NCBI GenBank assembly: GCA_013334755.1
Contig: JAAXWX010000006.1
Coordinates: 1 to 64,000, forward strand
Reading direction: 5' to 3'
Origin: Chlorobiaceae bacterium
Lineage (GTDB): Bacteria; Bacteroidota; Chlorobiia; Chlorobiales; Chlorobiaceae
DNA length: 64,000 nt
In this document: piece by piece, positions 45,585 through 55,318 of the stretch
How the letters are laid out: each line of letters starts with the position of its first letter
Numbering within the stretch: the stretch's first letter is position 1
Notes under the pieces: model-generated
What the model was told of the DNA's origin: nothing
Database searches by the model: none
What the model saw: only the letters and a program-made list of their open reading frames with translations
Made by a program: the position numbers and the translations under genes

Positions 45585-46547
45585 TTAGCAATACAACTCC
45601 ACCGTTTTTTTATCTTTTTCAATTTGCATTTTCAGCTCATCGAGTGTCGCAAATTTCTTCTCCTCCCTGATGAACCTGAGCAGAACGAACTTGACAATAC
45701 AATCATAAAGAATGCCGCTATATCCAAGAATATGAGCCTCAACCGTTTTAATTCCTTCCTGAGAAACTGTCGGGCGAACACCAATATTCATCAAGGCCAT
45801 GAAGGAATTGCCGTTAAGTACCGTTTGAGCAAGATAGACTCCGGCACGAGGCAGCAACTTGTCTGGATCTGAAAGCCTGAGATTTACTGTCGGAAAACCG
45901 ATATCCCGTCCCCGCTTGTCGCCATCCACCACAGTCCCGCTGATCATATAGGGCGAACCGAGAAATTCGTTGGCCTCTTCAATCTTGCCGCTTTCAAGCA
46001 GTCCTCTTATTCTGGTACTTGAAAAGTGTTCATTGCCGATAAGAACTTCATCGACAACCTCCACATCAAAACCGAGTTCACATCCCAGTACCTCAAGTGT
46101 CTTGCGGCTCCCGCTCCTGTCACGACCAAATGCGTGATCATATCCGACAATTATGCTTTTTGCTCCAAGCAGCCCTACCAGAATATTTCTGATAAAATCA
46201 TCCGAGCTGCGTGATGCGAAATCCGGTGTAAACCGAATGACAAAGAGCAGATCAACATGTTCCCCGGCAAGAAGATCAATTTTTTCATCAAGTGTGGTCA
46301 GCAGGCCGAGCGGTCCTGAAACTGCGCCTTTGAGCACCCTTCTTGGATGCGGCTCAAAGGTCACAATAACACTTCTCAAACTGCGGGATTTTGCAACGGC
46401 AACCAGCCGGGCAATAATCATCCTGTGTCCTTTATGCACGCCATCATAGGATCCTACCGTCACAACAGAAGGAACGGCAGAAAAATCATCAGGTCTTGCG
46501 GAACCATAGCTATAGACCTGACTATTATCATACTCAACAATACGCAT
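45585..46547 (-). CDS. ribF: Bifunctional riboflavin kinase/FAD synthetase
   Basis: A 320-residue RibF. The N-terminal nucleotidyltransferase domain has VGSYDGVHKGHRMIIARL and GYDHAFGRDRSGSRKTLEV, plus STRIRGLLESGKIEEANEFLG; the C-terminal kinase domain has GTVVDGDKRGRDIGFPTVNLRL and GVYLAQTVLNGNSFMALMNIGVRPT. It makes FMN and then FAD. It lies downstream of truB in the translation cluster; the link is conserved in bacteria, and no riboswitch is visible ahead of it. Confidence 0.95.
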   Translation of the reverse strand: MRIVEYDNSQVYSYGSARPDDFSAVPSVVTVGSYDGVHKGHRMIIARLVAVAKSRSLRSVIVTFEPHPRRVLKGAVSGPLGLLTTLDEKIDLLAGEHVDLLFVIRFTPDFASRSSDDFIRNILVGLLGAKSIIVGYDHAFGRDRSGSRKTLEVLGCELGFDVEVVDEVLIGNEHFSSTRIRGLLESGKIEEANEFLGSPYMISGTVVDGDKRGRDIGFPTVNLRLSDPDKLLPRAGVYLAQTVLNGNSFMALMNIGVRPTVSQEGIKTVEAHILGYSGILYDCIVKFVLLRFIREEKKFATLDELKMQIEKDKKTVELYC

Positions 46548-46565
46548 AGCTGCGCTTATCTCCTC

Positions 46566-47291
46566 TCACCCGGACGGGGTGTTTGATACCTCTTGAAGAA
46601 TAGCTTCAATACTCTCTGATACCGTTCTGGCCGAGCTCAGTTCGTAAGGGCCAACGGAGACCCTCCTGAGGGAGGCAAGATAGCCTCCGACGCCAAGCGC
46701 AGAACCAAATTCATGCGCAATAACCCTGATATAGGCTCCCTTGGAAACATGAAGCATAAAATAGACCACCGGCAGTTCAATGCGCGTGACTTCAAAACGG
46801 TGTATAACAATCTCTTTTGCTTTGCGCTCCCTGATCACCTCTCCCTTGCGGGCATGTTCGTATAGACGTTTTCCGTTGTGCCAGGCAGCGGAATGCATGG
46901 GTGGCTGCTGCTGGTGCTTGCCAATAAAGGCTGAAGCTGCTGAACGGATATCATTCTCCGTAAGGTGTGCCGTAGCACAATGGCCATATTCTGCCGTTTC
47001 GATATCATGACTGTCCGTCATGGCACCAAGCTTTATGGCTCCGTCATAGACCTTGTCAAGCACTTCAAGAGAGGAGATCTCTTTTGTTTTCCTTCCAGTC
47101 GCAAGGATAAGCAGACCTGTTGCCTTTGGATCAAGAGTTCCACAATGACCCACCTTGCGCTTCATACCTGCATGCTTATAGGTATTCCTGATTTTTGCCA
47201 CCACATCGAACGATGTCCAGTCGAGCGGCTTATCAATCAGGAGAAAATTGCCTTCATCAGGTAAAGGCTCCCTGTTTCGCTGTTCATCCAT
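46566..47291 (-). CDS. truB: tRNA pseudouridine(55) synthase TruB
   Basis: From the ATG at 47291 (AAGAG 5 bases upstream) the protein has 241 residues. The catalytic Asp is in GHCGTLDPKATGLL; LLIDKPLDWTSFDVV and MHSAAWHNGKRLYEHARKGE follow, with a C-terminal PUA-less tail (YIRVIAHEFGSALGVGGYLASLRR). The track ORF adds a TTG-started hexapeptide. TruB modifies U55 in the T-loop. It lies 26 bases after rbfA. Confidence 0.94.
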   Translation of the reverse strand: MDEQRNREPLPDEGNFLLIDKPLDWTSFDVVAKIRNTYKHAGMKRKVGHCGTLDPKATGLLILATGRKTKEISSLEVLDKVYDGAIKLGAMTDSHDIETAEYGHCATAHLTENDIRSAASAFIGKHQQQPPMHSAAWHNGKRLYEHARKGEVIRERKAKEIVIHRFEVTRIELPVVYFMLHVSKGAYIRVIAHEFGSALGVGGYLASLRRVSVGPYELSSARTVSESIEAILQEVSNTPSG

Positions 47292-47317
47292 GCACACTCT
47301 TGACAACAAGCTCTCTT

Positions 47318-47677
47318 TTAAGCGTTTTCAACGGAACTTTTTCTCACCCCGCTCAAAAGCTGTTCAATCCGGTTTGCACGCTCATAGAGGTGATCTTCAT
47401 GGAATTCAAGTTCCGGAATACGTCTGAAATGGTGCCGAATTTTCGATGAAAGAATCTTTCTAATACTCTTTGTTTTGTCGTGCAAGGAGGCCATAGCTTC
47501 CTGCTGCTCTTTGGGCGTACCGATAATTGAAACATAAGCCCTGGCTATGCTCAGATCGGCTGTAATCTTCACCTCGACAACGGTGATGATCGGACCACTG
47601 CGGGAAAGCTCTTTTTGAAGGATTGCTCCAAGTTCCTGTTGCAGCAGTGATGCAACTCTCTCAGTACGTATCGACAT
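47318..47677 (-). CDS. rbfA: 30S ribosome-binding factor RbfA
   Basis: A 119-residue RbfA: RTERVASLLQQELGAILQKEL at the start, ITVVEVKITADLSIARAYVSIIGT in the KH-like core, and RKILSSKIRHHFRRIPELEFHEDHLYE at the end. It is needed for late maturation of the 30S subunit. It lies 18 bases downstream of infB. Confidence 0.95.
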   Translation of the reverse strand: MSIRTERVASLLQQELGAILQKELSRSGPIITVVEVKITADLSIARAYVSIIGTPKEQQEAMASLHDKTKSIRKILSSKIRHHFRRIPELEFHEDHLYERANRIEQLLSGVRKSSVENA

Positions 47678-47695
47678 ACATCAACAATAAGCTGT

Positions 47696-50497
47696 TCAAA
47701 GTTTTCGTTTTTTCTCCACAATCTTGTAGGCCTCAACAATGTCACCGACCTTGATATCATCATAGTTCTTCAAGCTCATTCCACACTCATATCCGGCATC
47801 AACCTCCTTGACGTCGTCCTTGAAACGCTTGAGCGCAGCAAGCTGACCTTCATAGATCTGAACACCGTCACGGAGCAGGCGAACCTTCGAGTCACGGAAC
47901 ATCTTGCCTTCAAGCATATAACATCCTCCAACATTGCCAATCTTGGGCACCTTAAAGATCTGGCGGATTTCAAGAGAACCAAGGCTCTCTTCATGTAGCT
48001 CAGGAGAAAGCATTCCTTCAAGTGCCTTTTCGACATCTTCAAGCACATGATAGATAACACTGTAGAAACGAACATCGAGATCTTCCTTTTCTGCCAGCTT
48101 TTTGGCGTTGACATTCGGACGCACCCTGAAGCCTATAATGATGGCATCTGAAGCCGCGGCAAGCAACACGTCGGTTTCTGTTATCTGCCCGACACCCTGG
48201 TGAATAATCTGTACCTTGACCTCTTCGTTCTGAATTTTCATGAGACCATCAGCCAGAGCCTGAATAGAGCCGTCAGTATCAGCCTTGATAATGACGCTCA
48301 GCTCTTTCATCAGCCCTTCCTTGATCTGGCGTGCAATACTGTCGAGCTTGACGCGAGTACTGCGGCGGAAATCATGCTCGCGACGAATAACCTGCCGTTT
48401 CTGCGCCAGGTCGCGCGCCTCCCTGTCTGTCGCCATGACCGTCAGTGCATCGCCTGACTGCGGGAGATCCTCAAATCCAAGAACCATTACCGGCTGAGAA
48501 GGGCCGGCAACAGGAATTCTTTTTCCTCTTTCATCCATAATGGCGCGAACCTTGCCAAGAGTATTTCCTGCAACAAAAGGATCTCCAACCTTAAGAAATC
48601 CCCGCTGAACGAGAACCGTGGAAATAACGCCCTTGCCTTTGTCAAGCTCCGATTCGACTATAATACCGCTTGCCTGGATTTCTCTTGAATAATTACCGCG
48701 AAGTTCCCTCATTTCAGCTTCAGTCAGAACTTTTTCCATGAGATCGGCAATACCGAGCCCTTTCTTTGCTGAGATCTCCTGACACTGATAAACACCACCC
48801 CATTCTTCAACGAGCACTCCAGCTTCGGACAACTGGGTTTTGATCTTTTCCGGGTTGGCTTCGACCTTGTCAATTTTATTGATTGCAACGACAATCGGCA
48901 CTCCGGCCGCCTTGGCGTGATTGATTGCCTCAATGGTCTGAGGCATAACACTGTCGTCGGCAGCCACTACAAGAATAACGATATCGGTCACCTGTGCGCC
49001 CCTTGCCCGCATTGCAGTAAAGGCTTCGTGGCCCGGCGTGTCAAGAAAGGTGATTTTTCTGTTCCCATCAACTGTTACTTCGTATGCTCCGATATGCTGG
49101 GTAATGCCGCCGGATTCACCAGCAACAACCTTGCTGCTGCGAATATAATCAAGCAGAGAAGTCTTTCCGTGATCAACATGCCCCATGATCGTGACAACAG
49201 GAGGACGGGTCTGCAAATCAGCTTCCGCATCTTCCTCTACAATCACCGCAGTTGCCTCAACCTCAGAGATAAATTCAGCCTCGAAGCCAAACTCAAGAGC
49301 TATCAGTTCAATCGACTCCTTGTCAAGCCGCTGATTGATGGTAACAAACTTGCCAAGCGCGAAACATTTCTGGATAATATCCTTTGCTGTTATACCCATA
49401 AGCTCCGCCAGTTCATGAGGTGAAGCATACTCGGTAACTCTGACAATCATCCGCTGTGACTCACGCAAAGCCTCATCCTCCTCATGCTCGCGCTCACGCT
49501 CGTTTTTGCGCATCTTGCGGAATTTCTGACGTGAGCCTGTACTGCTGCGATCATCAATCCCGCTGATGGTTTTCTGTATATTTGCAGAAATCACCTTATC
49601 ATCTACCGCAGGCTTCTTTTTCTTCTTTCCTTTTTTCTTGGCACTGGATGAACTGTCAGCAACGACAGGCTTTGGTTTGGCATCCGAAGCTGCTTTAAGC
49701 GGTTTCTTCGCAACGGGAGCTTTTTCTTCGGCACGTGCCTCCTCTGCCGGCTTTGGCTCAAACTCAACTTTCAATGCATCAGCCTGCTCCTGAAAATTCT
49801 TTTTACGGTTTTTCTTGCTTCTTCCGGCCTGCATATCAAGGGTACCAAGCACGGTAAGACCACCCATCATCTGCGGAGAGTCAAAAGAGACCAGATGCTC
49901 ATTGACTGAAGGCTCCTCTCTTACCGGCGCCGGTTCGGGAAGGTCCGGGATCCCGGGAACCTCTGGAACTTCTGAAACTTCTGGAACCTCAATGACTGCA
50001 AGGGGCTCTTCTACTGCAGCAACTTCCTTGACCTCTGAAACTTCTGGAGCATCAAAAGCTTTCGGAAGAGTTGGGAGCTCAGGGGGCTCAGCAGCAGGAA
50101 TTTCCAGCTGTGCAGGCGGTTCTGGAGTTGCCTCAATGATTACAGGCGCAATCACCTCTTTTTTTACTTCATGCACAACAACCACCGGAGATGGCGGAGG
50201 GCTGAGGGTTTCACTGAGGTGCTGCTCTTTTTCATAGGTTTTCCGTGACTGTTCCTCAAGCCTCGACAAGCGCTTCTCTTTCTCTGCTCTTATTTTTTTG
50301 GTCTCATCGACCATTTTTTTCTCAACACTGAAATGACCGAAAATCAGGTCGTGTATCTCTTCACTAACCATAGAGGATGTAGAGGCCACCTTGCCCCCTT
50401 CCTTCTTGACAAAAAGTAATACTTCCTGCGGACTTACCTGCAGTTCTCTTGCTATATCACTTATCCGATATCTTTTTTCCATGTCCTCAAGGGCCAT
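47696..50497 (-). CDS. infB: Translation initiation factor IF-2
   Basis: A 933-residue IF-2. The N-terminal domain begins [29 protein letters not shown], then a long acidic and low-complexity region (about residues 60-300). The G domain carries [19 protein letters not shown] (G1), [11 protein letters not shown] (G2), [17 protein letters not shown] (G3) and NKIDK (G4); two beta barrels and the IF2 domain follow. It places fMet-tRNA on the 30S subunit. ATG at 50497 is supported by GAGGAGG 5 bases upstream. It lies between nusA and rbfA. Confidence 0.96.
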   Translation of the reverse strand: MALEDMEKRYRISDIARELQVSPQEVLLFVKKEGGKVASTSSMVSEEIHDLIFGHFSVEKKMVDETKKIRAEKEKRLSRLEEQSRKTYEKEQHLSETLSPPPSPVVVVHEVKKEVIAPVIIEATPEPPAQLEIPAAEPPELPTLPKAFDAPEVSEVKEVAAVEEPLAVIEVPEVSEVPEVPGIPDLPEPAPVREEPSVNEHLVSFDSPQMMGGLTVLGTLDMQAGRSKKNRKKNFQEQADALKVEFEPKPAEEARAEEKAPVAKKPLKAASDAKPKPVVADSSSSAKKKGKKKKKPAVDDKVISANIQKTISGIDDRSSTGSRQKFRKMRKNEREREHEEDEALRESQRMIVRVTEYASPHELAELMGITAKDIIQKCFALGKFVTINQRLDKESIELIALEFGFEAEFISEVEATAVIVEEDAEADLQTRPPVVTIMGHVDHGKTSLLDYIRSSKVVAGESGGITQHIGAYEVTVDGNRKITFLDTPGHEAFTAMRARGAQVTDIVILVVAADDSVMPQTIEAINHAKAAGVPIVVAINKIDKVEANPEKIKTQLSEAGVLVEEWGGVYQCQEISAKKGLGIADLMEKVLTEAEMRELRGNYSREIQASGIIVESELDKGKGVISTVLVQRGFLKVGDPFVAGNTLGKVRAIMDERGKRIPVAGPSQPVMVLGFEDLPQSGDALTVMATDREARDLAQKRQVIRREHDFRRSTRVKLDSIARQIKEGLMKELSVIIKADTDGSIQALADGLMKIQNEEVKVQIIHQGVGQITETDVLLAAASDAIIIGFRVRPNVNAKKLAEKEDLDVRFYSVIYHVLEDVEKALEGMLSPELHEESLGSLEIRQIFKVPKIGNVGGCYMLEGKMFRDSKVRLLRDGVQIYEGQLAALKRFKDDVKEVDAGYECGMSLKNYDDIKVGDIVEAYKIVEKKRKL
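49955..50060 (-). repeat. Short imperfect tandem repeats in the infB linker
   Basis: The stretch encodes [20 protein letters not shown]-type Pro/Glu/Val words, and the DNA (plus strand) repeats tctggaac and tctgaaac units. This is a disordered linker between the N-terminal and G domains of IF-2 and probably varies in length between strains. Confidence 0.6.
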
Positions 50498-50559
50498 TAC
50501 ATCCTCCTCTGGATTTAAAAACTCTTTACTCTTCAGCGATCTTCACTCTATGACCGTGC

Positions 50560-52104
50560 TCATGATTCATCCACCGCCAACACATCCGGCTCAGTGTCGA
50601 TAGTATCATCAAAAAGACCCTCAAGATCCGCTTCGGTAAACTGTTCCTTTACGGTTTTATAAATATTTTCGGCAATCTTCTTCCAATAGCGCTTTTCTTC
50701 GTCGGTTACCTTTCGTTCTCTCGGCTTTACGCTGGTCTTATATGTTTTACCAAAGACAGTCTGCTCTTCAGGTTTAGTTGATCCAAGAAGAGCAAGCTCA
50801 ATTTCATCAACTCCAGCTTTCAGTACTTTTTTTGCCGTATCAAGGCCGCTATCCAGAAGCTGGTAAATCATATCATCACCAAACTCTTCACGGAACTCGA
50901 TAATATCGATGTCTGTGGGATCTTCAGTCGACTTGTCAATCACATCACGATAAACATCAATCTCATAACCGGTAAGTTTTTCCGCCAGATGAATGTTGTT
51001 CCCATTCTTTCCGATGGCATATTTAATCTGGTCAGGTTTGAGCATCACCCTTGCTTTCCGGGTTTTAATATCAGCATGAACCGTCAAAGGATCAATTTTC
51101 GCCGGCTGCATCGCCCTTGAAATGTAAATCTGCGGCTCATCAGCGTAGTAAATAACATCGATATTTTCATTGTTCAGCTCTTTGACAATGCTCTGGATAC
51201 GTTTACCACGATATCCAACGGTAGCACCAACCGGATCTATCCTTGCACTGGTCGATTCAACGGCAACCTTTGCGCGTTCCCCTGGAACCCGTGCAATAGC
51301 CTTGATCACAATAAGACCATCAAGTATTTCCGGAACCTCATGTTCAAAAAGTTTGTACAAAAAACGATCATCAACTCTCGATACAATAACCTTCATTCCG
51401 CCGTCAGCTTTTTCCCGCTCAACCATACTGCCGTCATCAAGCCTCACTTTTGTTTTCTCACGCTCGATACGCTTGACATAGAGTTTCATCCTCGGAGTTC
51501 TGCGGGGATTATCCTTTTTCATCATCTCAGCCTTCGGCAAAACCAGCTCAACGCGGTGATCTTTCGATGTGTTATAGGTAAAAACAACTTCATTGGCACG
51601 AATTTGATAAACCTCGCCCGCAACAATCTCCCCGACTTTTTCGAGGCACTCTTCATAAACAACAAGACGTTCAAGATCCCGTACTTTTTTCTGTACAGAC
51701 TGCTTGATAATCTGAATGGATTTACGACTCAGATAGTCTTCAAGCCTTATCGGGCCTTCCTCATAATAATCACCAATTTCAAGAGAGTCATCAATTTTTC
51801 TTACCTCTTTGAGTGTGATCTCGATGCTTTCAATATCTATTTCCTCTACAATCTTTTTCAGAATATAGACTTCAAAATCACCCCGTTCCGGGTTAATGAA
51901 AATGTTGGATTCAACTTCAGGATCATAATCTTTTCTGAGTTGCTTCTGAATAATGTCCTTCAGAAGATCGGCAATATCCATTTTGACAGCCGCACTTTCC
52001 GTGCGTTTATCCAGAAAGATCTTTGACTGTTCGATCTCCCCGAAAGCACTGGCAATCTGCAACCTCCGATCCTGACCCTCATCTTTTATCTTCTTTCTGA
52101 CCAT
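50560..52104 (-). CDS. nusA: Transcription termination/antitermination protein NusA
   Basis: A 514-residue NusA. The N-terminal polymerase-binding domain starts near MDIADLLKDIIQKQLRKDYD; the S1 domain holds VGEIVAGEVYQIRANEVVFTY; the KH1 domain has EILDGLIVIKAIARVPGERAKVAVESTS with DPVGATVGYRGKRIQSIVKELNNENIDVIYY, and KH2 has VMLKPDQIKYAIGKNGNNIHLAEKLTGYEID. An acidic C-terminus ends in DEYA-like residues. The first 40 residues are not typical and may be untranslated. It lies between rimP and infB, as in many bacteria. Confidence 0.95.
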   Translation of the reverse strand: MVRKKIKDEGQDRRLQIASAFGEIEQSKIFLDKRTESAAVKMDIADLLKDIIQKQLRKDYDPEVESNIFINPERGDFEVYILKKIVEEIDIESIEITLKEVRKIDDSLEIGDYYEEGPIRLEDYLSRKSIQIIKQSVQKKVRDLERLVVYEECLEKVGEIVAGEVYQIRANEVVFTYNTSKDHRVELVLPKAEMMKKDNPRRTPRMKLYVKRIEREKTKVRLDDGSMVEREKADGGMKVIVSRVDDRFLYKLFEHEVPEILDGLIVIKAIARVPGERAKVAVESTSARIDPVGATVGYRGKRIQSIVKELNNENIDVIYYADEPQIYISRAMQPAKIDPLTVHADIKTRKARVMLKPDQIKYAIGKNGNNIHLAEKLTGYEIDVYRDVIDKSTEDPTDIDIIEFREEFGDDMIYQLLDSGLDTAKKVLKAGVDEIELALLGSTKPEEQTVFGKTYKTSVKPRERKVTDEEKRYWKKIAENIYKTVKEQFTEADLEGLFDDTIDTEPDVLAVDES

Positions 52105-52163
52105 CTCTTTCTTGATTGTGCATTTTTAAAAAGAAAATTTCCACTCACCCGTATAAAATCCCC

Positions 52164-52685
52164 CTATAATTCAGCCTCAGGAACCGCACGGATTACCTGA
52201 TTAAGATAAAGTGTGATGCATTCCATTTTCTGCCGTTGCCCTCTTTTTTTACTCTCTTGCGGCATGATCACGATGTATGCCCCGCTCTCTTCCGATAAAG
52301 AAACATCCTGAAGGTGTCCGGTCAGCTCAACAGGCTCACCATTCAAATCAGTATAGGTAACCTGCAGCAGTTTGCCGACGTGCCTTATATATTGACGTGG
52401 CAATATTATAGGTTCACCAAGGCCGGGAGAAGAAACCATCAGGTCAAAATTTTCACCAATCAGCTCAAGAAGCTCATCATCGCTTTCAATACGCTCTCTG
52501 ATCCTTCTGCTCACCCATGCACACTGATGAATACGGATACCAATATCAGCATCCATCAAAATCTCTATTTTCCGGCCGCTACCTTTACCTTTTACCTTGA
52601 TATCAATAAGATATGCCCCTTCACCCCGCGTACCGACAGACTCTGCAAGAACCTGTGAGACACAATTTTTGATGCGCTCCTGCAT
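52164..52685 (-). CDS. rimP: Ribosome maturation factor RimP
   Basis: From the ATG at 52685 the protein has 173 residues: ERIKNCVSQVLAESVGTRGEGAYLIDIKVKGKGSGRKIEILMDADIGIRIHQCAWVSRRIRERI, then NFDLMVSSPGLGEPIILPRQYIRHVGKLLQVTYTDLNG. It binds the 30S subunit during assembly. It is the first gene of the nusA-infB cluster; a terminator-like hairpin lies only 22 bases upstream of it. The track start is two codons earlier (GTG). Confidence 0.92.
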   Translation of the reverse strand: MQERIKNCVSQVLAESVGTRGEGAYLIDIKVKGKGSGRKIEILMDADIGIRIHQCAWVSRRIRERIESDDELLELIGENFDLMVSSPGLGEPIILPRQYIRHVGKLLQVTYTDLNGEPVELTGHLQDVSLSEESGAYIVIMPQESKKRGQRQKMECITLYLNQVIRAVPEAEL

Positions 52686-52707
52686 GAACACCCCATACGA
52701 ACTTTAA

Positions 52708-52739
52708 ATAGAAAACAAAAAAGTGGGGAATCCCCACTT
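52708..52739 (-). terminator. Hairpin with T-run just upstream of rimP
   Basis: Read on the minus strand, AAGTGGGGA and TCCCCACTT (52721-52739) pair with almost no loop and are followed by TTTTGTTTTC. It ends the preceding 70-residue gene (stop at 52814) and lies in the region that must hold the rimP promoter or allow read-through. Confidence 0.8.
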
Positions 52740-52813
52740 CAGATAAGATAATTCTATACGTCTTTAAATCAAGTCTTTCAGTATACGAAAAAAACTGCCA
52801 GAAGCAAAATACC

Positions 52814-53026
52814 TTATATGGCATCCTGTTCTTTATTATTGAGACGGCTTGAAATAACCTCATAATCAGCCTCCTCTATATGGCGCTCTGAAGAAAATGA
52901 ACCCGATGCACTTTCGCTATGGCTGGAAGCGCCTTTATTGAAAAAAAACAATCCTTTCTTCAGCATACGTAACACCATACGCAAAACCAGAAAAAGAAAC
53001 AAAACAAGAAGAATGAATTTCAGCAT
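52814..53026 (-). CDS. Small one-pass membrane protein
   Basis: A 70-residue protein with one N-terminal hydrophobic segment (KFILLVLFLFLVLRMVLRMLKKGLFFF) and a Ser/Glu-rich tail (EEADYEVISSRLNNKEQ), a pattern seen in small DUF4834-like proteins of related phyla. No function is known. A strong terminator follows 75 bases on. Confidence 0.6.
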   Translation of the reverse strand: MLKFILLVLFLFLVLRMVLRMLKKGLFFFNKGASSHSESASGSFSSERHIEEADYEVISSRLNNKEQDAI

Positions 53027-53153
53027 CGCATCAACAGTTATTCACATCGTTTAACATTTTTGATCAGCAATCAATTATCTGCAGAGCCACCTCCGATCCG
53101 CCCTTATCTTGTATCCGTTAATCATGAATCAGTGGAAGCTTTATCAGGCCCTG

Positions 53154-53405
53154 CTACTCGACCATTAACATGGATCGTAATTTCCCTTCGTTCACCCGGT
53201 ACTTGAATGCCTGGACACCGTCAATAAAAATAACGGGAATTTTAAGTCCGAACTCTTCCAGCAGTTCCTGTTTACTGGATATATCTATTTTTTCAATATC
53301 AAAGGGCACAGTTGCTCTGACTTTCTGCAACACGTCCATTGCCTCATCACACAGGCAGCACTCTTTTTTGCCATAGAGTGTAACCGTATGACGCCTTATC
53401 GTCAT
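53154..53405 (-). CDS. Glutaredoxin-like (DUF836) redox protein
   Basis: An 83-residue thioredoxin-fold protein with the redox motif CCLCDEA (C-x2-C, with an extra Cys in front), then [27 protein letters not shown], where KIPV carries the cis-Pro before the VIF strand. It would exchange thiol/disulfide in the cytoplasm; the electron donor is unknown. Its ATG overlaps the hisS stop (ATGA), so the two are coupled. Confidence 0.83.
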   Translation of the reverse strand: MTIRRHTVTLYGKKECCLCDEAMDVLQKVRATVPFDIEKIDISSKQELLEEFGLKIPVIFIDGVQAFKYRVNEGKLRSMLMVE

Positions 53406-54694
53406 GATTTCAACGGCTCCTTTTCAGCCTGTTCCCTCAGAAGTTCAAGCACAGCTTCCAGAGAAAGCGTTGTCTGTTCCGAGGTTACCAGATTTTTCAA
53501 TGCATAGAGTCCGGTTGTACATTCCATCGTGCCGATAAACAAAGCATAGGATGCGCTTATCCTGTTGGCTTCTCTCATTTGAGCCTTCATGCTCCTTGCT
53601 GCAAGGTCTATTTCTGTCTTTATGCCTGCACGGCGCAACCGCCACGCAATCTGCAGGCCATGATCGACCAAATCCTGCTGCTGCACGACAACATAGACAA
53701 GTGGGTTGTCAGAGTCGAGGAGAGCAAAAAGCCCCTGTTTTTCCATCGTCATCAGAAGCCTCTCCATTCCAACAGCAAATCCAACAGCGGGAACTTCCAC
53801 AGAACTTCCAAGCTCCCGGGAAAGGCCATCGTATCTTCCGCCACCACCTATGGCATCCTGCGCACCAAGCTCTGAACTGGTCACTTCAAAGGCGGTATTG
53901 CAGTAATAATCAAGTCCACGGACAAGACGATAATCAATGTCATAAGCAATATTGCGTTCAGCAAGGTAAAACAGCACCTTCTCAAAATCCTGAACAGATG
54001 AGTCGTTAAGATAATCGTATAACCTGGGCGCCCCGGCTATCAGTTCCTGGAGTGCCGGGTTTTTCGAATCGAGAATTCTCAAAGGGTTTTTTTCAAGCCG
54101 CTCTTTCGATGCTTCATCAAGGATATCGTGAAAAGGCGTAAAATAGAGCTGTAATGCCTCACGATATCGGAGCCTGTCCTCCGTGTCGCCAAGACTGTTG
54201 ATCCTGAGCTTCAGACCATGCAGTCCAAGTGAATCAAAAATCTCCATCATCAGGGTTATAACCTCAGCGACTGCTGCAGGAGAAGAAACTCCAAGCAGTT
54301 CAGCACCAAACTGTGAGAACTGACGCTGCCTGCCTGCCTGAGGTCTTTCCTTGCGAAACAGTTCGCCGATATAATACAGTTTGTGTACCGGAGCTGACGA
54401 AAGCAGATTTTTCTGGAGTGCCGCCCTCATAACACCTGCGGTCATCTCCGGACGAAGTGTCAGAGAGCGACCTTTCGGATCAGGCTGAAAAGAAAACATC
54501 TCTTTTCCAACAATGTCCGTTGTCGAGCCGATGCCTCTCTGGAACAGCTCGGTATACTCAAAAACCGGAGTCCGTATCTCGCTGAAACCGTATAGGGAAG
54601 CAAACGTATGGACCACTCTTTCTACATATTTCCATTGGGCAGCCTCTTCGGGAAAAATATCCCTTGTGCCCTTAACTGCCTGGTACTGCGGCAT
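53402..54694 (-). CDS. hisS: Histidine--tRNA ligase
   Basis: A 430-residue class II synthetase: [15 protein letters not shown] at the start, [28 protein letters not shown] (motif 1 area), [14 protein letters not shown] (motif 2), and [12 protein letters not shown] (motif 3), with [15 protein letters not shown] as the His-binding signature. It lies upstream of the glutaredoxin-like gene with an ATGA overlap, and 33 bases after the PTS IIA gene ends. Confidence 0.97.
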   Translation of the reverse strand: MPQYQAVKGTRDIFPEEAAQWKYVERVVHTFASLYGFSEIRTPVFEYTELFQRGIGSTTDIVGKEMFSFQPDPKGRSLTLRPEMTAGVMRAALQKNLLSSAPVHKLYYIGELFRKERPQAGRQRQFSQFGAELLGVSSPAAVAEVITLMMEIFDSLGLHGLKLRINSLGDTEDRLRYREALQLYFTPFHDILDEASKERLEKNPLRILDSKNPALQELIAGAPRLYDYLNDSSVQDFEKVLFYLAERNIAYDIDYRLVRGLDYYCNTAFEVTSSELGAQDAIGGGGRYDGLSRELGSSVEVPAVGFAVGMERLLMTMEKQGLFALLDSDNPLVYVVVQQQDLVDHGLQIAWRLRRAGIKTEIDLAARSMKAQMREANRISASYALFIGTMECTTGLYALKNLVTSEQTTLSLEAVLELLREQAEKEPLKS

Positions 54695-54727
54695 AACTTA
54701 TAATAATCCCTGCTGATGAATATGTTG

Positions 54728-55198
54728 TTATATCTGCGGAAAATCTTTTTCCTCTTCCCTGAACAGCTCAATCACCTCTGCTGCTGATGTTGAAAGAACG
54801 AGTCGCCTGCGAACATCATCCCGACCTGCAATTCTCGTAATCCGGCCAAGGAGTTTCAAATGCTCAGCAAGCATCTCTTCCGGAGTTGCCAGAAGAAAAA
54901 CAATCTTTACCGCTTCATTATCAATCGAATCAAAATTAATGGCATTCCTTAGTGTGGCAAAAGCCAAAACCGGCTTATTCACCCCGGCACTCTTGGCATG
55001 AGGCAGAGCTAATGTTTTACCAATACCAGTCGACATCTCATGTTCACGTTTGAGAACATCCTCGCGAAGCCTGCCGATATCCACAACCGCTGGATGATCG
55101 GCCACAATGGAGAGCATTTTTTCAATAACCTGACTTTTTAAGGTAAGTTCCAGATTCAAAACAATGTATTTTTCGGAAAGAAGACCTTCAATTTTCAT
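54728..55198 (-). CDS. PTS IIA domain protein (PtsN-like)
   Basis: A 156-residue IIA domain of the mannitol/fructose class. His67 in LALPHAKSAGV is the expected phosphorylation site. VLAFATLRNAINFDSIDNEAVKIVFLLATPEEMLAEHLKLLGRIT completes the fold. There is no IIB, IIC or sugar gene around it, and green sulfur bacteria are not sugar users, so a regulatory PTS-Ntr role is more likely than transport. HPr and EI are not in the window. Confidence 0.82.
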   Translation of the reverse strand: MKIEGLLSEKYIVLNLELTLKSQVIEKMLSIVADHPAVVDIGRLREDVLKREHEMSTGIGKTLALPHAKSAGVNKPVLAFATLRNAINFDSIDNEAVKIVFLLATPEEMLAEHLKLLGRITRIAGRDDVRRRLVLSTSAAEVIELFREEEKDFPQI

Positions 55199-55318
55199 TA
55201 TGACAACCTCTTGCGGTTAAAACTTCTCCCAGTTGAAAGGTGCTTTCTTCTCACAAATCCAGTTTACAATATAAAAAAACATTTACTATCCGTTGCGGCC
55301 GCAGCACTGGATGCCGGT

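Noticed and set aside
49955-50060. Repeat tract in infB as a possible mobile insertion
   Set aside because: It is in frame and encodes the usual disordered linker of IF-2, so it is a low-complexity coding repeat.
51340-52026. 228-codon plus-strand ORF over nusA
   Set aside because: Phe/Asn/Ile-rich shadow of the acidic nusA frame; nusA is certain.
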